Below are positions 43,606-52,224 of a DNA stretch of 64,000 nt, in pieces (the stretch's first letter is position 1; the number at the start of each line of letters is the position of its first letter). The notes under the pieces are model-generated. The model worked only from the letters and a program-made list of their open reading frames with translations. It was not told the DNA's origin and ran no database searches. This DNA comes from Methylobacter sp. KS41. GTDB taxonomy: Bacteria > Pseudomonadota > Gammaproteobacteria > Methylococcales > Methylomonadaceae. The translations under genes and the position numbers were made by a program. The stretch lies in the NCBI GenBank assembly GCA_002862125.1, contig PHSP01000001.1, forward strand, positions 558,001 to 622,000, given 5' to 3'.

Positions 43606-44478
43606 TCAATCAACCCCCAGTGCGTCGCGAATACGTCTTGCAACTGTAGCGTCATCTAGGTAACCTTCAATACCATGCCGGTTATCCGTATGGTTATTAA
43701 CGTCGGTTTTGTTCTCGATTGCTGGATTAATGTTAAAATTGTGGGCATCAAGTGGATACAACGCCACTACGTCGCGCTCGTCCATCGCGTTAAACCAACT
43801 CTCGACGCAACCAGGCATACTAAGGGGAGATTCCAATCTTCGCTTGATTGCTCTAATACCTAACGGCGACCCAACTGTGACGTATTTTCTTACGTCAACT
43901 GCGGACAAAGTGTTCCTCAATACATTGTAGGCAACGACAGACCCCAAGGAATGTCCCACAACCACGCATGACCCTTCTGACAATGATGCTGAAACAATAC
44001 CGTCTATTGCTTTTCGCACGGATTTATTTGTCAAATACACGTACACATCTCGTGTAAACGCCTCTATTGCGGCCTCGCCCAGCGAAGTTTTGCTGTCTAG
44101 AGCCTTGAGAATCGACTGTACCCACTCCCAATTCTGCGGACCTCGTTCCTGGTATGTGCCTTTGAAATACGATTGAATATCGGAATCTGTGACTCCTGCA
44201 TTTTGAGCCATCTCATATAGCAACTCGCCTCTGAAATCGGCTTCCGCAGTGTCCTGTGACGCACCACGCGACATTACATCCGAGATCAACGGGGTATCCA
44301 GATCTCTTATCAATTCATCTAAGCGGTCCCCATAAAATGGAAAACGAATGTCAATACCTTGAGGAAGTTCCACGTTTGCATTTTGTAGCCCATCCTTCAA
44401 TGCACTTAACCACTGTTGTTGAAGCAGATCAGGGGCTTTACCTTGTTGCGACCGACCGTGTACAAGAATGAGTTTCAT
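43606..44478 (-). CDS. Alpha/beta hydrolase (lipase-like) coupled to a caspase-like gene
   Basis: A 290-residue hydrolase: LILVHGRSQQGK oxyanion region at the start, the nucleophile elbow VVGHSLGSVVAYNVL, and a likely catalytic Asp/His in LYPLDAHNFN and NHTDNRHG. No signal peptide, so it is cytosolic. Its start overlaps the stop of the caspase-like gene by 4 bases (ATGA), so the two proteins are made together. It could be the effector (lipase or esterase) activated by cleavage, or a paired regulator; this is inference from gene order only. Confidence 0.8.
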   Translation of the reverse strand: MKLILVHGRSQQGKAPDLLQQQWLSALKDGLQNANVELPQGIDIRFPFYGDRLDELIRDLDTPLISDVMSRGASQDTAEADFRGELLYEMAQNAGVTDSDIQSYFKGTYQERGPQNWEWVQSILKALDSKTSLGEAAIEAFTRDVYVYLTNKSVRKAIDGIVSASLSEGSCVVVGHSLGSVVAYNVLRNTLSAVDVRKYVTVGSPLGIRAIKRRLESPLSMPGCVESWFNAMDERDVVALYPLDAHNFNINPAIENKTDVNNHTDNRHGIEGYLDDATVARRIRDALGVD

Positions 44479-46235
44479 ATGACACCTCCAAATTTAATAT
44501 ATGCCCATAGTTTTTCTACACCTTCTCTTCCGAAAGTAGTCCAGAGCCCAGGCTGAAGGTTTTCACGCGCACTTCTCATAACTGACGGCAACCAAACCTC
44601 ATTTGCTTCTAGTAACGCCCAGCCTTGGGTCAACATTGGACAAAATGGTGATACTTGAAATTGGCGTCTTTCAGTAATTAACCGCAAATCCAGTTTATTG
44701 GTGAGCATGGCCACATCGAAAAGAACAGGCTCGGGCTCACGGCTCATATACTCAAACACCGACTGAATTCCTTCGAGATCGCCGGCCTGCGCATAGGCAT
44801 ATGCTGAGTACAGGCCCAGGGTGGGATCGATGGCTTTAAGCGTACGCAGGAAATGCGCGGCCTCCATTGCTTCCATACCTCCCTCGAATCTAAAAGACCC
44901 ATGCCGAGCCGCGACCGCAATAAATGCTCTCCTTTTTTCTATTTCGGGTGCCACGGATTGATATTCGGCATATTTTGAAGTTTGCCTGCTAGGTAGATAG
45001 GTAACTGTGACAACTCTACCGCTTTCGACTACTACAGTACCTATATATCCCGGCAGAACTGCAAGCGGTATCCCGAGGCCACCTTTAATCTGAAGAAGAC
45101 CTGACCTTGCTTTACCTTCGTATCCATCATTGTGTACACGGATTTGGTAAGCGCTATTTTCTTCAAATACGTCGCAGTCGGAGCCTGTGATTACAGCTCG
45201 CTCGACAGTCGTACCGACAACACTAAATCCAGTTCGAGTTTCGAAACTTTCGCGTCCCCGTACTTCTATTAGCCGGTTAATTGCATCAGCCATTTCGGAT
45301 TTCTCTGCAATTTCCCGCGTATTTGCTGGAAGAGAGCCGTCTTGAATATGGCCCTGGAAGAATTGGTCATCTTTTAGGCTTCGAAGAACATGCCTAAAGG
45401 TGATTTCCTCTGGGTGTAAGGCCCGCTCAGTCCTCGGAATGGCTGTAGCGCTTGGACGAATAAACTCAGCCAAGTAGCTTGGCGGATGAGACTCGACGCG
45501 GATATCGGGTTCTTGCTGAAGCTTGATGTGAACGCTAGCAGCAGCATCGGGTACTTCCTGCTCAAGATAAGGCTTGAGCTCCCAACTTGGAACTACCCAT
45601 TTTTCTTCATTCAAGTGAGAGTTCCCAATATTAACAATAATATCCGGAACATTTCCCATAAGCCCCTTCAGCAGGCAATCCGTGAAAAGGCCTCGATATC
45701 CTTCTGTGGCATCTTTTGCTGATACCTCTAGTGCTGGATCACCGGGAAGGGCGGCATAGAAAACATCCACTGCCGGTCGAGGCGTTCTTGGCGACTCATT
45801 TGGAAAAACTACCCCACCTTGCACTTGACTTAGCCGGGAAGTATTTGGCCGAGATCGGCAGGCGTCTGAAATAACCACAACGTGGGGAATTCCAACATTC
45901 CGTGCGAGCCAAATCGAGCCGGGCACGTTTACGGCATCATCCGGATCATCTGGTGCTCCGGACAGAAGCCAAAGTTCATAGTCAGGCGCTCGTAATATTC
46001 CGTGCCCCGAGAAAAACAAAATCAATTGGCTAAAGATACGCTGCTGGACATAGCTTCGAATTGCGGCTTTCACGTCACCAAGAGAAACATTACCGTTATC
46101 GTCAGTGAGCAGAGTTATATCAATGCCTTGAGAAGTTGCCCAAGCCGCGAAGTCGCGAGCGCCAGAAACTGCAGCGTGCAAGACGGGTAAGTCACCAGTC
46201 TTGTTTATACCAATCACCACGGCACATCTATTCAT
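44475..46235 (-). CDS. Caspase-like peptidase (C14 family)
   Basis: A 586-residue protein starting at ATG 46235, which has GGGAGC upstream. The N-terminal caspase p20-like domain has CAVVIGINKTGDLPVL, catalytic His in LILFFSGHGILR and catalytic Cys in VVVISDACRSRPN. Residues 290-586 are an unassigned sensor or effector region. Bacterial caspase-like proteases are found in abortive-infection systems where they cleave a partner after phage sensing. The coupled hydrolase gene is a plausible partner. Both catalytic residues are present. Confidence 0.85.
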   Translation of the reverse strand: MNRCAVVIGINKTGDLPVLHAAVSGARDFAAWATSQGIDITLLTDDNGNVSLGDVKAAIRSYVQQRIFSQLILFFSGHGILRAPDYELWLLSGAPDDPDDAVNVPGSIWLARNVGIPHVVVISDACRSRPNTSRLSQVQGGVVFPNESPRTPRPAVDVFYAALPGDPALEVSAKDATEGYRGLFTDCLLKGLMGNVPDIIVNIGNSHLNEEKWVVPSWELKPYLEQEVPDAAASVHIKLQQEPDIRVESHPPSYLAEFIRPSATAIPRTERALHPEEITFRHVLRSLKDDQFFQGHIQDGSLPANTREIAEKSEMADAINRLIEVRGRESFETRTGFSVVGTTVERAVITGSDCDVFEENSAYQIRVHNDGYEGKARSGLLQIKGGLGIPLAVLPGYIGTVVVESGRVVTVTYLPSRQTSKYAEYQSVAPEIEKRRAFIAVAARHGSFRFEGGMEAMEAAHFLRTLKAIDPTLGLYSAYAYAQAGDLEGIQSVFEYMSREPEPVLFDVAMLTNKLDLRLITERRQFQVSPFCPMLTQGWALLEANEVWLPSVMRSARENLQPGLWTTFGREGVEKLWAYIKFGGVI

Positions 46236-46687
46236 TGCGAGCTCCCTTTGAAGTGAGTTGATGACTCCTAACAAATAAAACAATAGTTAACCATATATCT
46301 ACCCTCAACAAAGTGGCAGTCTACAAGGGTTTTCCCCTTCTGTATATCATCCTGTCTGCCGATAACTGGCAGCAAGTAAAGACTAAATTGCAGTCTTTCA
46401 GTGGCTCAGAGCGAGCGACAACATAGGGGTCGAAGCAGGTCTTTCACCCTTGATAACAGCCAGCGGCGGCTTTCATATAATTTTTCCTGGTTGTTTTGGT
46501 ATCGGAATGCCTAGTGATTTTGAAGTCGGAATCAGTGGCGGTTTTGATCGGAATACGCAATTATGAAAAACACCCTTCCTCCAGGAGCCTTACCAGAGTT
46601 GGTATGTAAGGCCCGCACTCAATGACTTTTTCTTCTTCAATCAACTCATCATTGATAAACCGATCATGGTCAAACATTCCCATAGTT
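46236..46687. other. Gene-free region upstream of the caspase operon
   Basis: It contains repeat-like DNA (ACTGGCAGCAAGTAAAGACT, CAGCCAGCGGCGGC) akin to the other degenerate intergenic repeats, and a short inverted repeat near 46580-46620 (GGAGCCTTACCAGAGTTGGTATGTAAGG region). The promoter of the caspase operon should lie at its left edge. No gene seen. Confidence 0.4.
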
Positions 46688-46957
46688 TTAAAACATGATG
46701 TTTTGATCTGTGTCCTTTCTTCGTTTTATCGGTCTTATAGATGTCCGAGTGTCTTTTCTAGTCGTTTCGTCTATTGTCTTATATTGGGCATTTTCCGCTG
46801 CCAATATCTCAGCCAAATCAGCCTCAAACTTTTTGATCTCTTCGCACATTTCGAGAAAGTCATCTTCGTCGCCTGTGGAGTGGAAATGACCAGCGGTCTC
46901 CGCAGTAAAGAGACAATGCCGCCAATCGCAATGTTTGCGCCGTCGAGTATCTTCCAA
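46688..46957 (-). pseudogene. Possible gene fragment
   Basis: An 89-codon frame whose middle part (DDFLEMCEEIKKFEADLAEI) looks like a real helix, while both ends look random. An antisense ORF of similar size exists. It may be the remnant of a small gene; the evidence is weak. Confidence 0.25.
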
Positions 46958-47036
46958 GCATAACGGACTTATGTTTTAGGAAAGGATTTTCCATGTTCAA
47001 AATTCCAGTAACTTTGTAAAATTCAACTCAAATGGT

Positions 47037-48041
47037 TTAAAGAATAGTTAGCGCAAATCCATTCGAGTCAAATTCGTCATTCCAATTTTGTTTCGTTAGC
47101 GCATAAAAGATTTCCGCGATTTCGGTTTCACCATCCTTCGACCGTATAAACCCACACAAATAAGGATCGGCACTCATCGGATGTATTATTAAAATCAGTC
47201 CAGAAATTTCAGCAAACTGTTCGTCAGCTAATATACCCAATTTTTCTAGGTATCCTTCAATCCCTGGTTCTCCTTCAAAATCTGGGGTGCTATGAATGGT
47301 CTGCTCCATATGACCAAACGCAAGGGTCCAATATGAACCTGTCTGGATAGACCATTGATGGGGATAACTGCCAAAGATAGGCCTAAGATTTGCGTTTCCA
47401 GTGTAATATCCATCAATGAGCATGAGATTAAGAACAAGGAATGTTGGCGTACCTCGATATTGATCGATTTTTATGTTCTGACTCGTTTTTTCTATCAGTT
47501 TTCGACAGATCGTTGTAGTCGGACCTAAATGTTTTTGTTTCTGCCCATGAGGCGCAACTTCTGTGACTGCAAACGCAATTTTTTTGCCAGATTTAATTTG
47601 CGAATCCAAATAAACTTGTGCCTGAAAGCTAGTCTCAGCCATTAAGTCCAAGTTACGAGTTCCGCCTGCAATTGAGAAAGTCTTTACCTCGAACCGCACT
47701 TCCATTTCATCACTTGCAAGACGAAAGTCTGGGGTTTTAGCATCAGCTTCAGGTATACGTTCAATCTCGATACCAAGCTCTTCGGCCATCATCCAAAATT
47801 GAACCTCCCCTATTGTCTGAATTACCGACTCGAAAACTTCTAGGTCTAATATCCAATTTTTATCTGAAAATAATTCCCGTAGCTTCCTTTCGGCGTATGA
47901 AGCTTTAGGGTTACTCCCTATGAATACCAAAACATCGCTTATGCTGTTTTTCCTAAGCACTAAAAATGGGTTTGGAGCAACATTAGCAACTGCCTGAATA
48001 CTTTGAAAAAAAATATCATTGAGACTTTCATTTTTTGACAT
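47037..48041 (-). CDS. PD-(D/E)XK-like hypothetical protein
   Basis: A 334-residue protein. Residues 103-120 read TPDFRLASDEMEVRFEVKTF, which fits the PD-(D/E)XK nuclease motif (PD, then E-x-K) with the expected spacing, followed by a helix (ETSFQAQVYLDSQIKSGKK). The rest is unassigned, alpha/beta in style. It might be a restriction-like nuclease or a Holliday-junction-type enzyme; no methyltransferase is nearby. It stands alone, with a weak AT-rich promoter upstream. Confidence 0.6.
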   Translation of the reverse strand: MSKNESLNDIFFQSIQAVANVAPNPFLVLRKNSISDVLVFIGSNPKASYAERKLRELFSDKNWILDLEVFESVIQTIGEVQFWMMAEELGIEIERIPEADAKTPDFRLASDEMEVRFEVKTFSIAGGTRNLDLMAETSFQAQVYLDSQIKSGKKIAFAVTEVAPHGQKQKHLGPTTTICRKLIEKTSQNIKIDQYRGTPTFLVLNLMLIDGYYTGNANLRPIFGSYPHQWSIQTGSYWTLAFGHMEQTIHSTPDFEGEPGIEGYLEKLGILADEQFAEISGLILIIHPMSADPYLCGFIRSKDGETEIAEIFYALTKQNWNDEFDSNGFALTIL

Positions 48042-48166
48042 GGGTATTTTTGAGTTTCGATTAAAATTAAGTTGTCTATTGATCAGTAAATTCTGCTTCG
48101 ATCTACAGTTTCTTGATCATTTGAATCAAATTACTGTGTAGCATGACATATTTTCATCCAACCAAT

Positions 48167-48739
48167 CTATTTCGCACAAAGACTTTCACAAGGCACACCG
48201 TCGCCATCCTTGTCCAATGAAGACACCCCGCAGGCAAGGTACTGCTTAGCTTCCTCGCAGGAAGACATCTGTCTACAGTATCGTTTCGTTCCACAAGTAC
48301 CCGTGGCTGCTGGTACTGTTGCCGCGGTTGGTTTTGCACCCCCGTGACGATATTCCCAAGGCGGTACCGGATTAGGATCGCCCCAAAGACCCGCTCTCGC
48401 TTGCCGCGCGTTATCCTCAATTTGCACTAACGTTTTGTCGTGAGCGTATTTCAGATAAACCCAAGCCATTCCCCGTGCCACTTGGTTTTTGTTGACATCC
48501 ATGCCGTCGACGAAAACGGTACCAACAGTTCGTCCATACTTATCCACGGTTTCCTTTTCGACTGATACCCACTTGTTGAAAACCATTTCTGCCAGTGATT
48601 GTCGAGACTTCTGCCCGAAGGCCTGCTCGCTTTCCGGGGCATCGATTTGAGCCAGGCGGATTTTCACTGTTTGGTTTCCGGACACCAATAGTGTAAGTGT
48701 GTCACCGTCATTACTGCTAAGTAACGCATAAGTGGACAA
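48167..48739 (-). CDS. Excalibur/thermonuclease-like protein lacking its start
   Basis: A staphylococcal-nuclease (SNase) domain (DGDTLTLLVSGNQTVKIRLA, QIDAPESEQAFGQKSRQSL, VDKYGRTVGTVFVDGMDV) followed by a Cys-rich Excalibur calcium-binding domain (CEEAKQYLACGVSSLDKDGD). Such nucleases are normally exported; here no signal peptide or ATG precedes the domain. The only start in the frame is TTG at 48739, and the frame runs upstream to a stop within a 38-bp perfect palindrome (48778-48815). The 5' end is probably lost, so expression is doubtful. Confidence 0.7.
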   Translation of the reverse strand: MSTYALLSSNDGDTLTLLVSGNQTVKIRLAQIDAPESEQAFGQKSRQSLAEMVFNKWVSVEKETVDKYGRTVGTVFVDGMDVNKNQVARGMAWVYLKYAHDKTLVQIEDNARQARAGLWGDPNPVPPWEYRHGGAKPTAATVPAATGTCGTKRYCRQMSSCEEAKQYLACGVSSLDKDGDGVPCESLCAK

Positions 48740-48777
48740 GCTAAGTGCGCTGTAAAAACAGTAAGTTAGTTCGAATA

Positions 48778-48815
48778 TGTTAGTCCATTATTTATTTATA
48801 AATAATGGACTAACA
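48778..48815. repeat. 38-bp perfect palindrome
   Basis: Two 18-bp arms, TGTTAGTCCATTATTTAT and its exact complement, separated by TT. It lies just upstream of the truncated nuclease gene. It could be a strong hairpin or terminator, an operator, or a scar of a mobile unit. Confidence 0.8.
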
Positions 48816-49456
48816 ATAGATTACAGTCCATTTTTAGGCGGCTGAAAAACATTAACCATAAACTTTAACTGAAAACTTTTCGACGCTCTTTAGTGGAAAG
48901 TTTTCAATGCCGTTTGACAATCGTCTGTAGGCTTTTCTGGGCAAGAGGTTAGCCAAAATCCAGTGAAGCTTTAGAACCTTTTGTTGATTAACACCCAATC
49001 ATGCGAAACGTAAACAGCAGGAATGCACGGAATATCTGCTTTGAAGGAATTAAAAGGATTTGTCTGACTGCGTGAAATTTTGTGTTTTGTTTAACGGAAT
49101 TTAGTGTTGAAAAGTTAAAATTTAGTTAAGCCAAAAAATTTATAATATTTTGAAAACAAAGAAAAAACGAATGCTTCTCCAAACCTATCAAATGTTGAAA
49201 AATCCAAATAACTGACGTTCGTGCTAGCAAAGTTTAGAGAAGATCACAGGCGGCACCCGATCCCGAGGAGACATTGGAGCCAGATTTCCAAATGGCAACT
49301 TTCCCACGTAAAGCAGTGAGTCATTTTAGCGGACCAGTTGGCACTACCAACCAAATGCCGACAGCCATAGCGTATGTTTACGGCTGAATATGCATAGTAT
49401 CCTAAATCAGAGAAGCAGCTTAAGGACCAACCAAAGGGCTGTTGAGCAGGAGCTTA

Positions 49457-49516
49457 CTCAAAAGCAGCCACTCGCAACAAGCTAATTTTTGTTTTCTGGT
49501 CGTCCGGTTGCGACCC
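49457..49516 (-). repeat. 60-bp dispersed repeat, copy B
   Basis: The reverse complement of this segment aligns to 1205-1264 at 51 of 60 positions, without gaps. Differences cluster in two short patches. Confidence 0.75.
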
Positions 49517-49681
49517 CTTGCCGTCATTCGGATATGGATTTAAGCTCCCCGATACCGGTCATTGGCAAAATAGCACTATCTACCCCAAGCGGTCAGTCAA
49601 ACCAGGTTTACGAACGGCAACATACCCACTGAAAGCTGACAGTCAAAAGCGATTTCAGTCTCTATTGAGTATCAATACGCA

Positions 49682-49906
49682 CTATGCTTTCCGTCTGAAC
49701 CAATAAAGTGCATAGACACCAATTATCAAAAAATAGACTGTAATTATTGTTCCAAAGTTATCGTGTTTGTTAGGTGTAGGTAAGCTGGTGATGGATGCGT
49801 CTCTAATGTAAAGATGAGTACTTTGCTGGAGTTCGTCTTGTGCATAAGATGTTGAGTATCCTAGAGTTGAGACTAAAAATACTAATAAAATTATTGCTTT
49901 TTTCAT
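49682..49906 (-). CDS. Small exported protein with C-terminal membrane segment
   Basis: A 74-residue protein from ATG 49906 (GAGGAGAAGTATC upstream). It has an N-terminal signal peptide (MKKAIILLVFLVSTLGYSTS, likely cut after YAQ) and a C-terminal hydrophobic segment TIITVYFLIIGVYALYW ended by RRKA. This layout (signal peptide, short polar middle, TM, Arg cluster) recalls sorting-tag proteins, but the middle is only about 30 residues and no known tag motif is seen. Function unknown. Confidence 0.6.
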   Translation of the reverse strand: MKKAIILLVFLVSTLGYSTSYAQDELQQSTHLYIRDASITSLPTPNKHDNFGTIITVYFLIIGVYALYWFRRKA

Positions 49907-50245
49907 GATACTTCTCCTCAAGAAATAGAATCGATATAGTATCGAGTCGATATAATAACACTTTTATTTTTCTCGTAAAAGTACTTGCTAACCTTTTGCT
50001 TTGTCTTTGTTCAGCCAGTCCAACTCAATTTGCTTCTACACTTGACCCGGCTTTAAATGACTTTTCGAAGCTTGAGTCCAGCTTACCCAATATCTAAACA
50101 TCAATCCGGAGCAATGGGAAAAAGGCAAAGTGTATGAATCTCAAAATCAATAATGCCGTAGACGTGCCGCTTAATGAACCCTTCAATGTTACCGGATGAT
50201 AAAAACAGTTCGTAGTAAACAGAGGACGGCAAGAGGCGCCACTAC
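49907..50245. other. Intergenic region, no gene seen
   Basis: AT-rich DNA between the small exported-protein gene and the EAL-like gene. A short stretch near 49935-49965 (ATCGATATAGTATCGAGTCG) has direct ATCGA repeats. Nothing else stands out. Confidence 0.4.
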
Positions 50246-51133
50246 TCAATAATTATGTGCATTTAAATCATATTGATCCGGTTTCGAATGACTTAAATAG
50301 TCAAATGCGATTGCCCTGTAGTAGCCGCCCTCTACCAGATCAAAACCGGTATTGCGGGCTAATAAATCGGCTTTTTGTTCATCGATTTGTTGCAGGATAG
50401 TTTGTCCGCCTACTGAAGCCACCCGTGTTTTCAATTGATGTAATCTTGCCAGCAAGGTATCGTCATGTACTTTATCCTCCAGATTTCGCGCTGATAAGCT
50501 AACGTAATCAGGGAGTATATTGGCAATCAATTCAAGCGCTTCTCTATTCTGGGGAAGATAATCGAACTTAAGCACAATTTGATAACCTCTATGTCGATAA
50601 TTATACAATCCATTGATCAGCTCCTGATAATAGCGAGCATATTGGCTATTTACGGCCAATACTATGGCAACATTTTTAGTTTCCAGTCCACATTGTGCAA
50701 TCACTTCTTCGAAATAGGCGCCATGATCCTGCTTAACGCCCAGTATATGTCGCGGGTCAACCTCCAAAAACAGCACACCCTGCAGATGCGCTAAAGGCAG
50801 ATAATTCAGCATGTGTACAGTACGGGACAAACGGTCGAAATTAATGATAGATTCAAAATCAGCGGCGGGTACGGAATTATTAGCCAACAGCCTTTCAATT
50901 TCGTTTGCATACAGATGCTGGGTTGTATGGGGAGCAACCTTAATATGCGCTGTATGACCTACAATCACAGTAGGCTTCAACGCCTGCCTTAGCGGCTTAA
51001 AAAAACTGTCGATCCGAATCGGCCCGAACAGTCCGCTTACTTTGCCTTCTTCCAGAACAAAGGGGCGAAAACTGGAACGATGCTCTTGCCCGAGCCGGTC
51101 GTTAAAATAGCCCACTAAATCTTGTAATGGCAT
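50246..51133 (-). CDS. Degenerate EAL-domain protein
   Basis: A 295-residue single-domain protein of the EAL family fold. It keeps structural landmarks such as LQGVLFLEVDPRHILGVKQD, IVLKFDYLPQ and the DLVEGGYY end, but lacks the EAL/ECL metal motif and most catalytic acids. Such proteins usually bind c-di-GMP or a partner instead of hydrolysing c-di-GMP. It stands alone. The RBS is GGAGGAAAG ahead of the ATG at 51133. Whether it controls the nearby sulfate genes is not known. Confidence 0.75.
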   Translation of the reverse strand: MPLQDLVGYFNDRLGQEHRSSFRPFVLEEGKVSGLFGPIRIDSFFKPLRQALKPTVIVGHTAHIKVAPHTTQHLYANEIERLLANNSVPAADFESIINFDRLSRTVHMLNYLPLAHLQGVLFLEVDPRHILGVKQDHGAYFEEVIAQCGLETKNVAIVLAVNSQYARYYQELINGLYNYRHRGYQIVLKFDYLPQNREALELIANILPDYVSLSARNLEDKVHDDTLLARLHQLKTRVASVGGQTILQQIDEQKADLLARNTGFDLVEGGYYRAIAFDYLSHSKPDQYDLNAHNY

Positions 51134-51928
51134 AAACTTTCCTCCAATTCAGTCTTATTCAATAAAATTAATTGCAGACTTGCTGCATAACGAGGAGTTG
51201 TAATTTGCCAATTCCCGCTAACGAAAAAAAGCGGGCTATATAAGCCCGCCATAAAAACGTCCTTGTGATCACAGGAGGAGAAACTTAAATAGTCCTTTTA
51301 TATAAAGCCATGGGCAAATTAATCTTCGTTACAATTTTTTCAGCTTCAAATATACATTGCAAAAACGCAGCAACGGTTGTAATGATTTTTTGGCCTTGGA
51401 AAATAGCTTAATGCACTTTTTATTTTTATTAAAACGATATAAATAGATATTTATATCTTATAAATAGATAATTAATGTGATTTTATGCTTGAAAAATGTA
51501 GCAACTCAGACCCAAAAATAGAGACGTCGGAAATATTCTGTCCCCCTTTATAAAGCCTGAAGAGTTTATTCCAGGGATAATAAAATCGAATAATCCTGTA
51601 AATAGGTCCCTCCCCACTTTTTGCAACGCAACTTCCATACAGTGCCTGGTGTGAGTGTCAACCATTGAGATGATTATTGATACTTTGTATTATCGTTTAC
51701 GCCCTGCCTCTATAGCCCAATCGAAAAAACAGTCATCAATTTAGGCAATTGACTTGGCTTAATTATTATTGTCCAGCCCTCCATCTTTATCACAAAATGA
51801 GATATATATATCAAAACATATCATTAAATATTCTACAGTTTCGCTGATATAGTGCGCTCAACGTTAAACACACTGAACGTAAACAACGGGTTTATCTTCA
51901 ACAGTAATGAGTTGTTAGAGGGCACTTT
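51134..51928. other. Long intergenic region upstream of the sulfate cluster
   Basis: About 800 bp with no gene. It has a hairpin at 51231-51249 (GCGGGCT / AGCCCGC), AT-rich promoter-like DNA, and just ahead of the YezD gene the segment CAACGTTAAACACACTGAACG (51858 region), which could hold a CysB-type activator site. CysB boxes are too degenerate to call by eye. Confidence 0.4.
51231..51249. terminator. Hairpin, possible terminator
   Basis: 7-bp GC-rich stem GCGGGCT / AGCCCGC with a 5-nt loop, preceded by a run of A on the plus strand (so a run of T on the minus strand). It would work best as a minus-strand terminator. Confidence 0.5.
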
Positions 51929-52099
51929 ATGATTTCTGAAACAAAAAAACGCAATAAAGCACAGCTGACGCCTGAAATCGCCGATCAGATCGCCCTTGTA
52001 TTGCAAGGAATCCGCTTTGGATCGGTTGAAATTATCATCCACGAAGGCAAAGTTGTACAAATCGAACGCAATGAGAAGCTACGCTTCGATGCAAAATAA
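51929..52099 (+). CDS. YezD/DUF2292-family small protein
   Basis: A 56-residue protein found by reading the frame from ATG 51929: LTPEIADQIALVLQGIRFGS, VEIIIHEGKVVQIERNEKLRF. This matches the YezD (DUF2292) family, short proteins that in many bacteria sit beside sulfur-assimilation genes. The GAGGG upstream is a fair ribosome site. Here it is the first gene before the porin and sulfate transporter, so it is probably co-regulated by sulfur supply. Its molecular function is unknown. Confidence 0.8.
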   Translation: MISETKKRNKAQLTPEIADQIALVLQGIRFGSVEIIIHEGKVVQIERNEKLRFDAK

Positions 52100-52224
52100 C
52101 TACTTGAATAAATAGCCAAATCTAATTTCTACCGTAAAAAAACGGCGAAAAAATTTTATTGTAAAAGTGACAGTAAACTGACCAGAACAATGGAAGTTGC
52201 CGTATTTTTCGTTGGGAATGAAAT

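Larger units (their letters stand above)
48740..49681. other. Gene-free region with palindrome and dispersed repeat
   Basis: No credible gene in 940 bp. It contains a 38-bp perfect palindrome (48778-48815), AT-rich DNA, and the second copy of the 60-bp dispersed repeat (49457-49516). The pattern suggests former mobile DNA. Confidence 0.55.

Noticed and set aside
46622-46963. Plus-strand ORF of 113 codons
   Set aside because: It is antisense to a slightly better minus-strand fragment and has an unnatural Cys/Ser/Phe-rich composition.
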